Shown here in pieces: positions 17,966 to 26,904 of a stretch of DNA of 49,273 nt. This DNA comes from an uncultured Bacilli bacterium (GTDB lineage Bacteria; Bacillota_I; Bacilli_A; RF39; UBA660), in the NCBI GenBank assembly GCA_947629655.1, contig CANREL010000009.1, forward strand, positions 1 to 49,273, in the 5' to 3' direction. The notes beneath the pieces are model-generated. The model ran no database searches. It had not been told where the DNA came from and saw only the letters and a program-made list of their open reading frames with translations. A program made the translations under genes and the position numbers. The first letter of the stretch is position 1, and each line of letters begins with the position of its first letter.

Positions 17966-19382
17966 ACTGATTAGAAATGAATTATATAAAATCTTTCATA
18001 AGAAAAATATTTATATCACATTAATAATTACCATTTTATTTGGTCTATTGCTCAACTTCATTTATGATAACGATTTTGATGTTGAAGATTTATATGAGAC
18101 TAATTATAAAATGGATAAAGATATCGTCGCTGATTACGAAAAAGAACATGATACTAAAAATGATGACTATGTAAGTAGTAAATCATATGTCTTACTATAT
18201 GAAAGTGCCATGGAGTTTGGTAAAGATTCATGGCAAAGATACATCTTGTTAAATGATGGTAAATACAATTATGACCTAATGAGTGCTTTCAACGAGATTT
18301 TGAGTTATGAAAATGGTCTCAGCTTTGATAAAAATTCTTATGCTAAAGCTTTAAAAGAACGTGATGAACTACTTAATAAATTAAAAGACATCTCTTGGAA
18401 AGATTACGCTTTAGAAGAAAAAGAAGAATTGACGAGCCTTTCGTTGGAAGATCCAAGTTCTAGTCCTTACTATCAAGCTTCAATTGAAGCTTTAGATTTG
18501 CGCTTAAAATATGACATCATCTATAAAGATGACCAATTAAACCAATATTTGTCTGATTATGAATCCAGTCGTAGTGTGGAATTGCAGTACTCAGTCATGG
18601 ATGAAAAAGACATGACAGAATACCAAAAGACAAACTTGGAACAATCGCATGCCGACGTAGAAATTCTCAAGTATCAGATTGAGAATGGTATCGTTGATAG
18701 TTCCCAAGCATCATTACAGTACATCCTAGGAAATTACCTCGATGAATATTTCATCATGATAGTGGTCATAATTATCTTAATTTCTGGAAGTATCATAAGT
18801 GAAGAATTTTCTAAGGGAACAATAAAATTATTATTAGTTAAACCATATTCTCGTACGGAAATATTGATGAGTAAATATATCACATCTCTAATAATGGTCT
18901 TGTTTGCCATTGGCTCAACTTTCTTAATCCAATTCATATTAGGTGGTCTTTTCTTTGGTTTTGACAGTTTAAATATTCCCGTCATCATCTATGATTATGG
19001 TAAAGAAATGGTTGTGGAGATGAGTGTTTTTAAATCACTAGCTTCATCACTATTATGTCTATTGCCAGAACTTATTTTGATTGCGACAATTGCTTTTACT
19101 TGCAGTACGATATTTGTCAGTAATAATCTTGCTAGTACCTTATCTTACATCATCGTCTTTGGAAGTAATATCATCAATTCAATCGCCCAAGTTTATGAAA
19201 TAGATATCCTTAAATATTTCGTGACGTTAAATTGGGATTTCCGCTGTTATTTATATGGTGGAAGTTCTCCATACAAAGGCTTGACTTTACCATTTTCCAT
19301 GGTTGTTTGTCTCGTTTATGTAGTACTGTTAATAGTTTTAGCTATTTTCATCTTTAATAAGCGAAATATTAAAAATATTTAA
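17958..19382 (+). CDS. ABC-2 type transporter permease
   Basis: The 474-residue membrane partner of the preceding ATPase. It has one N-terminal membrane helix (NIYITLIITILFGLLLNF), a ~220-residue external charged region, then about five helices with the ABC-2 feature IISEEFSKGTIKLLLVKPYSR just after the second helix. I place the start at TTG 17958, since GGGAGG sits eight bases upstream. An upstream in-frame ATG at 17892 would force a long overlap with the ATPase gene. A hairpin terminator follows at once. The large external loop resembles lantibiotic or bacitracin-type exporters. Substrate unknown. Confidence 0.85.
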   Translation: MIKLIRNELYKIFHKKNIYITLIITILFGLLLNFIYDNDFDVEDLYETNYKMDKDIVADYEKEHDTKNDDYVSSKSYVLLYESAMEFGKDSWQRYILLNDGKYNYDLMSAFNEILSYENGLSFDKNSYAKALKERDELLNKLKDISWKDYALEEKEELTSLSLEDPSSSPYYQASIEALDLRLKYDIIYKDDQLNQYLSDYESSRSVELQYSVMDEKDMTEYQKTNLEQSHADVEILKYQIENGIVDSSQASLQYILGNYLDEYFIMIVVIIILISGSIISEEFSKGTIKLLLVKPYSRTEILMSKYITSLIMVLFAIGSTFLIQFILGGLFFGFDSLNIPVIIYDYGKEMVVEMSVFKSLASSLLCLLPELILIATIAFTCSTIFVSNNLASTLSYIIVFGSNIINSIAQVYEIDILKYFVTLNWDFRCYLYGGSSPYKGLTLPFSMVVCLVYVVLLIVLAIFIFNKRNIKNI

Positions 19383-19406
19383 AAGAGTTAATTGCTCTTT
19401 TTTTTT
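19381..19406 (+). terminator. Intrinsic terminator after the ABC transporter
   Basis: AAAAGAG (19381-19387) pairs with CTCTTTT (19395-19401) across a 7-nt loop and is followed by more T residues. It separates the mutL-ABC unit from miaA. Confidence 0.7.
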
Positions 19407-19441
19407 GACTGTGGTAGTATAAACTTTAAGAGGATGATAAT

Positions 19442-20308
19442 ATGATTGTAGTAATTGTTGGGCCAACGGGAGTTGGAAAGACGAAACTGAGTGTGGAACT
19501 AGCTAAGAGAATTGATGCTGAGATAATAAATTGTGATTCCATGCAAGTTTATCGCACCTTGAATATAGGAACTGCTAAAGCAACTGAAGAAGAAAAAGAA
19601 AACATTCCTCATCATCTTTTAGATATTGTCGATCCTAAAGAATTATATACAGTTTATGATTATCAAAGAGATTGTCGTCAGAAAATAGAAGAATTGCAAA
19701 AGAAAAAGAAAAATATTATTATTGTCGGTGGTACGGGCTTATATGTCAAAGCAGCTTTATACGATTATCGTTTTGAAAAAGAGACAGAACATAAAAGCTA
19801 TAAAGATTTGACAAATGATGAATTGTTAGAAAAGATCAAAATTAGAGATAAGAGTATTGATATTCATGTAAATAATCGTAAACGCCTCGAACGAGCTTTG
19901 AACAAACTTGATAATAATGGCAGTTATGATCACAATGGCAATACTAAACTGTATGACTTCTATACCATCGGTTTGACGACGAATCGTGAAAAACTATATG
20001 AAATTATAAATAATCGTGTCGATGTCATGATAAAAGACGGCTTAATCGATGAAGTTCGTCATTTATATGATCAACATTTACACAGTAAAGCTATCAATAC
20101 AGGAATTGGTTATAAGGAATTATATGCTTATTTTGATGGTGAAGTATCTTTAGAAGAAGCTATTGAAAACATCAAAAAAAATTCCCGCCGTTATGCTAAA
20201 CGCCAGTACACATTCTTTAATAATCAAATGGATGTTAAATGGTTTAATACTAATTATGAAGATTTTTCTAAGACTGTTGAAGAAGTCTATGAATATATAA
20301 AGGATTGA
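19442..20308 (+). CDS. miaA: tRNA dimethylallyltransferase MiaA
   Basis: MiaA adds the dimethylallyl group to A37 of tRNAs that read U-starting codons. The P-loop GPTGVGKT (7-14) is followed by IINCDSMQVYRTLNIGTAK, the conserved catalytic Asp and substrate segment, and VGGTGLYVKA. It is slightly short (288 residues) but complete. Its neighbours are rsmE (4 bases downstream) and an unknown membrane protein, giving a co-transcribed group. The upstream spacing holds a TATAAA box without a clear -35. Confidence 0.95.
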   Translation: MIVVIVGPTGVGKTKLSVELAKRIDAEIINCDSMQVYRTLNIGTAKATEEEKENIPHHLLDIVDPKELYTVYDYQRDCRQKIEELQKKKKNIIIVGGTGLYVKAALYDYRFEKETEHKSYKDLTNDELLEKIKIRDKSIDIHVNNRKRLERALNKLDNNGSYDHNGNTKLYDFYTIGLTTNREKLYEIINNRVDVMIKDGLIDEVRHLYDQHLHSKAINTGIGYKELYAYFDGEVSLEEAIENIKKNSRRYAKRQYTFFNNQMDVKWFNTNYEDFSKTVEEVYEYIKD

Positions 20309-20312
20309 TGAG

Positions 20313-21026
20313 ATGCAAAGATATTTTTCCAAGGCCCAAGAAGATGAGTTTTTACTATCAAAAGATGATTCATATCACGTCATCAAAGTCATGCGAAATA
20401 AAATAGGTGATTTTGTCGAAGTAGTTATGGATGAAGAGGTATACATCTGTGAGATAGTCGCTATTAATAATGATGATGTTACCCTAATCAAAAGAGAGAA
20501 AATAGATAGTGATAGTGAACTTCCTTGTCAAGTCACCATTGCTCAAAGCTTGGTCAAAGAACAGAAGATGGATTACATCTTACAAAAGAGTTGTGAACTA
20601 GGGGTTTATAAAATAATTCCTCTAAACACGACGCGAAGTGTTGTCAAGTTAGACAAAAAAGAAACAAAAAAATTAGATCGTTGGCATAAGATTTTAAAGG
20701 AAGCTAGTGAACAGTCCAAAAGAGTAGTAATACCAACGATTGAACCAGTATCTAGCGTTGCTGATTTGACTAAATTATCATACGATTTGAAGATACTTTG
20801 TACGGTTAATGAATTGTCAACCACACTTAAAAGGGTCTTATCAAAAGACCTAAATGGTGCTAGAATAATATTAGTAATAGGTCCAGAGGGCGGTTTTACT
20901 AAAGAAGAAGAAAAAATATTGATAGATAATGGTTATATATCAACATCATTTGGAAATCGCATCTTGCGAACTGAGACAGCATCTTTATATGCTTTAAGTA
21001 TTATTAACTATGTATTAATGAGGTGA
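20313..21026 (+). CDS. rsmE: 16S rRNA m3U1498 methyltransferase RsmE
   Basis: A SPOUT-class methylase (237 residues) that modifies U1498 in the 30S decoding region. The N-terminal PUA-like part starts with MQRYF and DDSYHVIKVMRNKIGD. The knot region shows AQSLVKEQKMDYILQKSCELGV, IGPEGGFTKEEE and the final LRTETASLYALSI, all hallmark segments. The gene begins four bases after miaA, with its site AAGGATTGATGAG inside the miaA end, so translation is probably coupled. Confidence 0.95.
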   Translation: MQRYFSKAQEDEFLLSKDDSYHVIKVMRNKIGDFVEVVMDEEVYICEIVAINNDDVTLIKREKIDSDSELPCQVTIAQSLVKEQKMDYILQKSCELGVYKIIPLNTTRSVVKLDKKETKKLDRWHKILKEASEQSKRVVIPTIEPVSSVADLTKLSYDLKILCTVNELSTTLKRVLSKDLNGARIILVIGPEGGFTKEEEKILIDNGYISTSFGNRILRTETASLYALSIINYVLMR

Positions 21027-21030
21027 ACTT

Positions 21031-22134
21031 ATGGGAAATTTAACATCGACTGACATGGCTATAATTTTTATATTAATTGGTGTTATTGTCATATTAGTAG
21101 GAATAATTATAATATTGGATGTCATGAATAAGAAGAAAAAACAAGAAACGATCAGTGCAGACGTTTTACCATCTAAGAAAGAAGATGTCTTACCAGTTAA
21201 TTCTGTCAATGATGTTATTACGACTGAAGAAGTAAAAGTTGAAGAACCTCTATCTATGGTTGAACCAATTAGTGAACAACCGGTAGTGAAAGAAAATCGT
21301 AATCGCGTCGAGGAGATTAAATATGTCGAAGAAGATGCTGAACTTGAAAAGACCAATGCCAAAATGGAACTTGAACAATTAAAAGAGGAGTTGCGTCGTC
21401 AAGAAGAAAATAAAAAAATGATGGAAAGTGCTCAGATGAAAGAAGAACATCCTGAAGAATTAGTTGCTAAACCAGAATATCAACCTGACCAATTACTCGC
21501 TAGTGAAGAACCTGAGCCTGTAGTTGTTCAACCAATTGCTCCTGAAGAGAAAAAAGAAGAAGTTTCTACCATTGCCAATGCTATTAATGAACAATTGACT
21601 AAGGAAGAAAAAGAAGCTGATTTAGCAAGAGCTAATAAAGTTCAAGAAGACCTAAATGAATTACTTGAAATGGGTATTGATGAAAAGATTGCCCTTCACG
21701 AAGATGAACAGGAGAAAAAAGCCATCATCAGTGTTGATGAGTTTAACAAGATTAGTGATGAGCTATACGATAGTAATGAAGTCGTTCAAAATGCTTATCA
21801 AGATGAGGGCGATGAACCTATAACTATTGAAGAATTATATAATACTAGAGAGATGAAAGCTATCAAGTTAGATGATTTTGATACTATCAAAGATGAAGAA
21901 AAAGAAGCTCTAATCAATAGTGCTGATATTAAAACAATGGATGATTTACCACCAATTGCTATGGACAAGAAGTTTAAATCATCACCATTCATCTCACCCG
22001 TTTATGGTATTAGTGAGACAAAGGAAAGCTTAGAACTTGAACAGACTGCTAATCTTGATAAATTAAATGATGAGATCAAGAAGACGAATGAGTTCTTAAA
22101 AGCTCTAAAAGAATTACAAAAAAATTTAGACTAA
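21031..22134 (+). CDS. Membrane-anchored, glutamate-rich protein of unknown function
   Basis: A 367-residue protein with one N-terminal membrane helix (about residues 9-32), a Lys-rich stop-transfer run, and then a long, very acidic and largely disordered or coiled-coil domain. That domain includes MELEQLKEELRRQEENKKMM and a Glu/Lys-rich stretch at ~175-260. The shape, a membrane anchor with a charged cytoplasmic rod, resembles EzrA-like or scaffold proteins, but no family motif is recognised. Its last 40 residues form another predicted helix. It follows rsmE by four bases and ends the miaA unit before a strong hairpin. Confidence 0.7.
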   Translation: MGNLTSTDMAIIFILIGVIVILVGIIIILDVMNKKKKQETISADVLPSKKEDVLPVNSVNDVITTEEVKVEEPLSMVEPISEQPVVKENRNRVEEIKYVEEDAELEKTNAKMELEQLKEELRRQEENKKMMESAQMKEEHPEELVAKPEYQPDQLLASEEPEPVVVQPIAPEEKKEEVSTIANAINEQLTKEEKEADLARANKVQEDLNELLEMGIDEKIALHEDEQEKKAIISVDEFNKISDELYDSNEVVQNAYQDEGDEPITIEELYNTREMKAIKLDDFDTIKDEEKEALINSADIKTMDDLPPIAMDKKFKSSPFISPVYGISETKESLELEQTANLDKLNDEIKKTNEFLKALKELQKNLD

Positions 22135-22147
22135 TTGAAATAAAAAT

Positions 22148-22172
22148 GCTATAATACGTATAGCTTTTTTTT
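22148..22172 (+). terminator. Intrinsic terminator before mtaB
   Basis: GCTATA (22148-22153) pairs with TATAGC (22159-22164) over a 5-nt loop, followed by eight T. The mtaB ribosome site TGGAGG starts right after it, so it could also act as an attenuator. Confidence 0.8.
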
Positions 22173-22186
22173 ATGGAGGTCTTTTT

Positions 22187-23461
22187 ATGAAAGTAGGAAT
22201 ATATACTCTTGGCTGCAAAGTTAATACTTATGAGAGTGAATACGTAATAAAATGTTTAGAAGAAAACGGTTATGAAATAGGTAATTTTGATGATGTGTGT
22301 GATGTCTATATCATCAATACGTGTACTGTTACTAATACTAGTGATATCAAAAGTCGTAAAATAATTCGTCAAGCTAAGAGAAGAAATAGGGATGCTTGTG
22401 TTATCGCCATGGGATGTTTCATTCAAAAATCCAAAGATGATTTACCAGAAGAAATAGATATCGCTATCGGTAATCGCGATAAGAGTAAAATCGTTCAACT
22501 ACTTGATGAATATTTTAAAAAGCATCAAAAAATGGTCGACGTTCCCAAAACAACAGAATTAAACGAATTTGACAATATGCATCTCGATAAATATCTATCT
22601 CGTACTCGTGCCTTTGTCAAAATCCAAGATGGATGTGAAAATTTCTGCAGTTACTGTATCATTCCTCATGTTCGTGGTAAATGTCGCAGTAAAGATTTTA
22701 ATACTTGTTTAGAAGAAATAAATGACTTAGTCAAAAACGGTTTTAAAGAAATCGTCTTAACAGGAATTCACACAGGTAATTATGGCCGTGATCTAAATAC
22801 TGATTTTGCTAGTTTATTACGAGAAATTGTTAAGATAAAAGGTTTGAAAAGAATAAGAATATCATCTATTGAAGCAACTGAATTGAATGAAGACGTTTTA
22901 AATATAATAAGAGATAATGACAGCATCGCCAATCACTTACACATTCCTATTCAAGCTGCTAGTGATGAAGTTTTAAAAATAATGAATCGTAAGTATGATT
23001 TGGACTTTTTCATTAAAAAGATTGAAGAGATAAGATCGATTAGACCAGATATCTCTATAACTACTGATATCATTGTTGGTCATCCAGGTGAAACTGATGA
23101 AGTGTTTGAAAAAAGCATTGACGTCTTAAAAAAGATCAATTTTTCTAAACTTCATGTCTTTCCATACTCTAAAAGAGATGGAACTAAATCAGCGACGATG
23201 ACACAAATTGATGAACAGACTAAAAAAGAAAGAGTTCATCGCTTACTTGCTCTTTCTCGTGAATTAGAAATTGCTTATTTTGAAAAATTTCTTGGTAAAG
23301 ACCTAGATGTTTTATTTGAACGAAATCGTGATGGTTATTCTATTGGTCATACTTCTAATTACTTACAAGTAAAAGTCTTTGAATCAATCGAAAGTGGTAC
23401 AGAAAAGAAAATAAGACTTGAAAAAATCGATTATCCGTATATAATAGGTAAAATGATTTAA
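22187..23461 (+). CDS. mtaB: tRNA t6A37 methylthiotransferase MtaB
   Basis: A radical-SAM enzyme that converts t6A37 to ms2t6A37 in tRNA. The N-terminal UPF0004 domain begins MKVGIYTLGCKVNTYESE, the MtaB/YqeV form. The radical-SAM cluster Cys are C150, C154 and C157 in DGCENFCSYC. A C-terminal TRAM-like region closes the protein. The length of 424 residues is typical of MtaB and shorter than MiaB. No clear promoter lies between the hairpin at 22148-22172 and the ATG, so expression may depend on read-through. Confidence 0.94.
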   Translation: MKVGIYTLGCKVNTYESEYVIKCLEENGYEIGNFDDVCDVYIINTCTVTNTSDIKSRKIIRQAKRRNRDACVIAMGCFIQKSKDDLPEEIDIAIGNRDKSKIVQLLDEYFKKHQKMVDVPKTTELNEFDNMHLDKYLSRTRAFVKIQDGCENFCSYCIIPHVRGKCRSKDFNTCLEEINDLVKNGFKEIVLTGIHTGNYGRDLNTDFASLLREIVKIKGLKRIRISSIEATELNEDVLNIIRDNDSIANHLHIPIQAASDEVLKIMNRKYDLDFFIKKIEEIRSIRPDISITTDIIVGHPGETDEVFEKSIDVLKKINFSKLHVFPYSKRDGTKSATMTQIDEQTKKERVHRLLALSRELEIAYFEKFLGKDLDVLFERNRDGYSIGHTSNYLQVKVFESIESGTEKKIRLEKIDYPYIIGKMI

Positions 23462-23479
23462 ATGAGAGGGGAAAACATC

Positions 23480-24043
23480 ATGAATTTGACCTATGTATTT
23501 ATCTTTTTTATCGCAGCAACAATAATAATTGATTTTTTGACATATAAGAAAGATATTGATGAGATTGATGAAAAAAGAACCAATAGAATTATTAGTAATC
23601 ATATCAGTACCATATTTACCTATGTTTTATTGACTTTCACTTTTTCTCTAGTATTTAGATATTTTCTAGTTGGAAAAGAATATTTATCTTGTACTAGTGA
23701 TTGTAGCGTCATCATTACTAATACTCTTGTTGGTGTCATAGTATCGATAATTCAAATTATAAACATATATAATTTTTATGACAATTACATATATTCATAT
23801 CGCTTTTTAGATAAATATTCTAATTTTATTGATAAATTCTTAATAGCGTTAATGACTTTAACTGCCATTCTTTTTAATGAGTTCATCTTATCATTCATCA
23901 GATTAAACGTTTTGACGTTTGATACATCTATACTAAATTTCTTAATTCGTATCATCATCTCATCTACTTATATATTCATGCCACTATTAATAATAATTCG
24001 TGAACTATTTAATTTTTGGCACATGCGTGAAAAAGACGATTAA
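23480..24043 (+). CDS. Four-helix membrane protein of unknown function
   Basis: A 187-residue protein with four predicted membrane helices and a short charged loop (YKKDIDEIDEKRTNRII) after the first. I recognise no family. The start at ATG 23480 is chosen because GAGGGG lies nine bases upstream; an in-frame ATG at 23462 overlaps the mtaB stop and has no site. It follows mtaB in the same direction and ends at a bidirectional terminator shared with sspI. Confidence 0.7.
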   Translation: MNLTYVFIFFIAATIIIDFLTYKKDIDEIDEKRTNRIISNHISTIFTYVLLTFTFSLVFRYFLVGKEYLSCTSDCSVIITNTLVGVIVSIIQIINIYNFYDNYIYSYRFLDKYSNFIDKFLIALMTLTAILFNEFILSFIRLNVLTFDTSILNFLIRIIISSTYIFMPLLIIIRELFNFWHMREKDD

Positions 24044-24044
24044 T

Positions 24045-24067
24045 AAAAAGGTACTAAGTACCTTTTT
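24045..24067. terminator. Bidirectional terminator between the membrane protein gene and sspI
   Basis: A perfect ten-pair stem (AAAAAGGTAC 24045-24054, GTACCTTTTT 24058-24067) with a TAA loop has T-rich flanks on both strands. Confidence 0.85.
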
Positions 24068-24269
24068 TAATTTTTTTATAGATATTATCGATTATTTTAT
24101 TTCTTTCTTCTTCAGTTGATTCTTCCCAATTGAGTAAGAAAAATATCCCTAATCCTGGTAATGCTACTTCATCGTTATCATTAATTGAATCCTCAATGGC
24201 ACTTCTAATCGTATCTTTTTCATCATCTTTAAAATTATTAATTATATAATCTCTAATTTCACTATTCAT
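24054..24269 (-). CDS. sspI: Small acid-soluble spore protein SspI
   Basis: A 71-residue protein matching the SspI family in size and sequence. The central LPGLGIFFLLNWEES segment and the N-terminal IRDYIINNF are diagnostic. SspI is a minor spore-core protein made in the forespore. The minus-strand ATG is preceded by GGAG eight bases upstream, and a sigma-G-like promoter lies directly behind. It is divergent from lemA and convergent with a membrane protein gene. With ylbJ it indicates that the organism can form, or descends from, endospore formers. Confidence 0.9.
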   Translation of the reverse strand: MNSEIRDYIINNFKDDEKDTIRSAIEDSINDNDEVALPGLGIFFLLNWEESTEEERNKIIDNIYKKIKKGT

Positions 24270-24286
24270 CGAATCATCTCCATCCT

Positions 24287-24315
24287 TAGTATTTCCATTG
24301 TTATATTTTTTATGC
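24287..24315 (-). promoter_or_regulatory. Sigma-G-like forespore promoter of sspI
   Basis: On the minus strand GCATA (24315-24311), 17 bases, then AATACTA (24293-24287). The sigma-G consensus known from Bacillus is roughly GHATR, N17-18, CATWHTA; all but the first -10 base agree. The predicted leader is very short. The match is by eye. Confidence 0.45.
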
Positions 24316-24344
24316 TTTCAAAGTTGGAAAATAAATATTATAAT
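24316..24344 (+). promoter_or_regulatory. Promoter of lemA
   Basis: TTTCAA (24316-24321), 17 bases, TATAAT (24339-24344), about 20 bases before the lemA start. It abuts the divergent sspI promoter. Confidence 0.45.
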
Positions 24345-24364
24345 ATACCTAAGGAAGTGATTAG

Positions 24365-24886
24365 ATGAAATATTTAATGATATTAATAGTCATCATCTTG
24401 ATACTTTTAATAGGGTATTCAATCTTTATTTATAAGAAATTAAAAAGTTTAAAAAACGCGATTGATGATGAATATTATGATATTGATATCAATCTTAAAA
24501 AACGAAATGATTTAATTCCTAAACTTATTGAAAAAGTTAAAACACTAGTTAAGAAAAAAGATTTGATTAATGCTGTCATGGAAAATAAGAATAAGATTAT
24601 TGAACTTGATAATCGCTCTGAATTATTGAAGTGTGATATTTTAATCAGTAATGATTTAGATGCTATGACAAAACTAGTTGAAAAGAATAAAAGTATTATA
24701 AAGGATATGGATTATCAAGCTTTAAAACAAGAGATTAATACTATTGAGAAAGATTTAATAGATAGTCGTAATTCCTATAATAAAGCGGTCAATATTTATA
24801 ATGTCGAATTATCGAAGAAAACAGTAAAAGTCTTTGGTTTTATCTTTGGTTTTAAAGAAGAACCATTATCCAAAGATGAAATTTAA
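24365..24886 (+). CDS. lemA: LemA family protein
   Basis: A 173-residue LemA protein. An N-terminal membrane anchor (residues 3-24) is followed by a long helical bundle with the family signature KKRNDLIPKLIEKVK near residue 47 and the C-terminal SRNSYNKAVNIYN. The end turns into the usual FGFKEEP segment. LemA proteins are membrane-attached helical proteins of uncertain role, often next to metalloproteases. Here a YgjP-like metalloprotease gene follows after 11 bases, repeating that association. AAGGAAG precedes the ATG. Confidence 0.88.
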   Translation: MKYLMILIVIILILLIGYSIFIYKKLKSLKNAIDDEYYDIDINLKKRNDLIPKLIEKVKTLVKKKDLINAVMENKNKIIELDNRSELLKCDILISNDLDAMTKLVEKNKSIIKDMDYQALKQEINTIEKDLIDSRNSYNKAVNIYNVELSKKTVKVFGFIFGFKEEPLSKDEI

Positions 24887-24897
24887 TTGGTGAAGTT

Positions 24898-25536
24898 ATG
24901 TATTTTAAAATAAGAGATGAATTATACGAAGTTGAAATAGTAAAAAAATTATCTACTAGAAATACTTATATTAGAGTAAAAGATGATTTTACTATATATG
25001 TGACTACAAATTTATTAGTATCTGATCGTGAAATAGAAAAATTATTGAAAAAGAGTGAATCTTCTATCATCAAGATGCTTGAAGCTAAAAAGAAAAAAGA
25101 AGAATTTACTAACAATTTTTATTTTTTAGGAAAAAAATATGATATAGTATATACAAATGATGGCATGGTGACGCTTGGTAATGACAAAGTCTACATCGAT
25201 CGTGGTGTCGATCTTGATAAATGGTATAAAAAAGAAGCCAGTCGTCTTTTTAAAGAGAGATTTGATTACAATTATCAAAAATTTTCAAGACGTATTCCAT
25301 ATCCCAAACTAGTCATAAGAAAGATGAAAACGCGTTGGGGAGTATGTAATACTAAAGATATAAAGGTAACTTTAAATTTAGAATTGATTAAGAAAGATAT
25401 CGATTGTTTAGATTATGTCATAAATCATGAATTGTCACATTTAATTGAAGCTAATCATTCAAAAAGATTTTGGAAAGTAGTTGAAGAAAACTATCCAAAA
25501 TATCGCGAAATTCGCAAAGTTTTAAAAGATTATTAA
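24898..25536 (+). CDS. YgjP-like zinc metallopeptidase (DUF45, M48-like)
   Basis: A 212-residue protein of the UPF0056/YgjP-like group. The zinc site is HELSH (177-181), with the third ligand expected in the following EANHSKRFW segment. The conserved KMKTRWGVC segment near residue 142 precedes it. The family binds zinc and is thought to be a peptidase, but substrates are unknown. Coupling to lemA suggests a joint role at the membrane. A site GGTGAAG is close to the ATG. Confidence 0.88.
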   Translation: MYFKIRDELYEVEIVKKLSTRNTYIRVKDDFTIYVTTNLLVSDREIEKLLKKSESSIIKMLEAKKKKEEFTNNFYFLGKKYDIVYTNDGMVTLGNDKVYIDRGVDLDKWYKKEASRLFKERFDYNYQKFSRRIPYPKLVIRKMKTRWGVCNTKDIKVTLNLELIKKDIDCLDYVINHELSHLIEANHSKRFWKVVEENYPKYREIRKVLKDY

Positions 25537-25552
25537 TTTAGGAGGGTATTGT

Positions 25553-26149
25553 ATGGAAAAATATGTAAATTATTATAATGGTGATAATACTAATATCACA
25601 TTTGAATTTGAAGAAATGACTAAAGAGGAAGCTGAAAGAATTCAAGCTTATATGCTTCAAGATAGTCATTTAATTATTTATGATGAAGATGTTTTGAGTA
25701 AAATATCTGAAGAGAGTGAAGAAGTTGTTCCAACTAGATCTTACATGCGTGGAACATTAGTTTTTAGAAGAGATCCTGAAGATAAAGGACATATCAGTTT
25801 TACGGGAACTAGTGAAAACACGGATTATAGTGGAGAAGTTAGTTCTTACAAATATCGTGGAAATATTTTTGAAGGATTGAACTTTGTAGCTGTTTTAGGT
25901 ATTCGTGAAGATACTAAAACAAATTATTGTAAGTTCTCATCAATCAATTGGTTCCATGATAAAGTTTATAATCCTAATGTCATCGTTCGTTCTAATATAA
26001 GAACTGAATCTATAGGTGACAATCCTGATAAATGGGACTTGGAAAAAGAAGATTTGGAATATGCTGTCGCTGATGGTTTTGATGTGACTAAGAATCCAAC
26101 TTCTGAATTCATAAAAGGTAAAAAGTCTGTCAAAGTAAAAAAGAAATAA
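25553..26149 (+). CDS. Conserved hypothetical protein
   Basis: A 198-residue soluble protein with no signal or membrane helix. It is acidic at first (FEFEEMTKEEAERIQ near residue 17), with a central beta-rich segment (TRSYMRGTLVFRRDPEDKG near residue 61) and a Lys-rich tail ending KKSVKVKKK. I recognise no family. AGGAGGG precedes the ATG and the gene lies 16 bases after the YgjP-like gene and 13 bases before the SPOUT methylase, so it belongs to the same transcription group. Confidence 0.6.
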   Translation: MEKYVNYYNGDNTNITFEFEEMTKEEAERIQAYMLQDSHLIIYDEDVLSKISEESEEVVPTRSYMRGTLVFRRDPEDKGHISFTGTSENTDYSGEVSSYKYRGNIFEGLNFVAVLGIREDTKTNYCKFSSINWFHDKVYNPNVIVRSNIRTESIGDNPDKWDLEKEDLEYAVADGFDVTKNPTSEFIKGKKSVKVKKK

Positions 26150-26162
26150 AGGTTGTGGTAAA

Positions 26163-26897
26163 GTGTTAATCACTAGTTTGGAAAATGAGCGCATCAAGAA
26201 CTACATCAAGTTAAAAGATCGCAAATATCGTAAAAAAACTAATACTTTTATCGTCGAAGGACGACATCTCGTCTTAGAAGCTTATAAAGCTGGAAAAATA
26301 ATTGAATTAATTCTTGAAAAAGATGAGGTCTTACCACTTGATTTGCCAACGGTCTATGTGACTAATGAGATAATTAATCGCATATCAGAAATGGATAATC
26401 CCAGTCCTGTCATGGCTTTGTGTAAAATGGATGATAGTGATGAAATAATTGGTAAGAAAATCGTTTTGTTAGATGGTGTTCAAGATCCTGGAAATTTGGG
26501 AACTATTATTAGAAGCAGTTTAGCTTTCAATGTCGATACAATCGTTTTGAGCCCTGAATGTGTCGATTTATACAATCCCAAAGTTCTTCGTTCAACACAA
26601 GGAATGCTCTTTGGTGTGAACATCATTAGAAAAGACTTGATTGAAGTCATAGATGAATTGAAACACAAAGAGATACCTGTCTATGGCACGCGTGTCGAAT
26701 ATGGCGAAGATGTGACCAATTTAAAAGAAAAGGATCGTCAAGCCTTTGCCATCGTCATGGGAAATGAAGGCCAAGGAGTGCGTGAAGAAGTTTTAGATAT
26801 GTGTGATAAATTTATATATATTGATATGAATGACCGCGTTGAGAGTTTAAACGTGGCTGTCGCTACTTCTATATTGTTATATGAACTAAACAAGTAG
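26163..26897 (+). CDS. TrmH/SpoU-family RNA 2'-O-methyltransferase
   Basis: A 244-residue SPOUT enzyme that methylates a ribose 2'-OH in rRNA or tRNA. An N-terminal substrate-binding domain (KLKDRKYRKKTNTFIVEG-like start) precedes the knot. Knot motifs are LDGVQDPGNLGTIIRSS, VMGNEGQGV, and IDMNDRVESLNVAVATSIL, with the catalytic Asn/Arg pair retained. It starts at GTG. The class resembles RlmB/YsgA-type enzymes next to ribosome-maturation genes. The exact RNA target cannot be told from sequence. Confidence 0.9.
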   Translation: MLITSLENERIKNYIKLKDRKYRKKTNTFIVEGRHLVLEAYKAGKIIELILEKDEVLPLDLPTVYVTNEIINRISEMDNPSPVMALCKMDDSDEIIGKKIVLLDGVQDPGNLGTIIRSSLAFNVDTIVLSPECVDLYNPKVLRSTQGMLFGVNIIRKDLIEVIDELKHKEIPVYGTRVEYGEDVTNLKEKDRQAFAIVMGNEGQGVREEVLDMCDKFIYIDMNDRVESLNVAVATSILLYELNK

Positions 26898-26904
26898 GTG
26901 AAAT

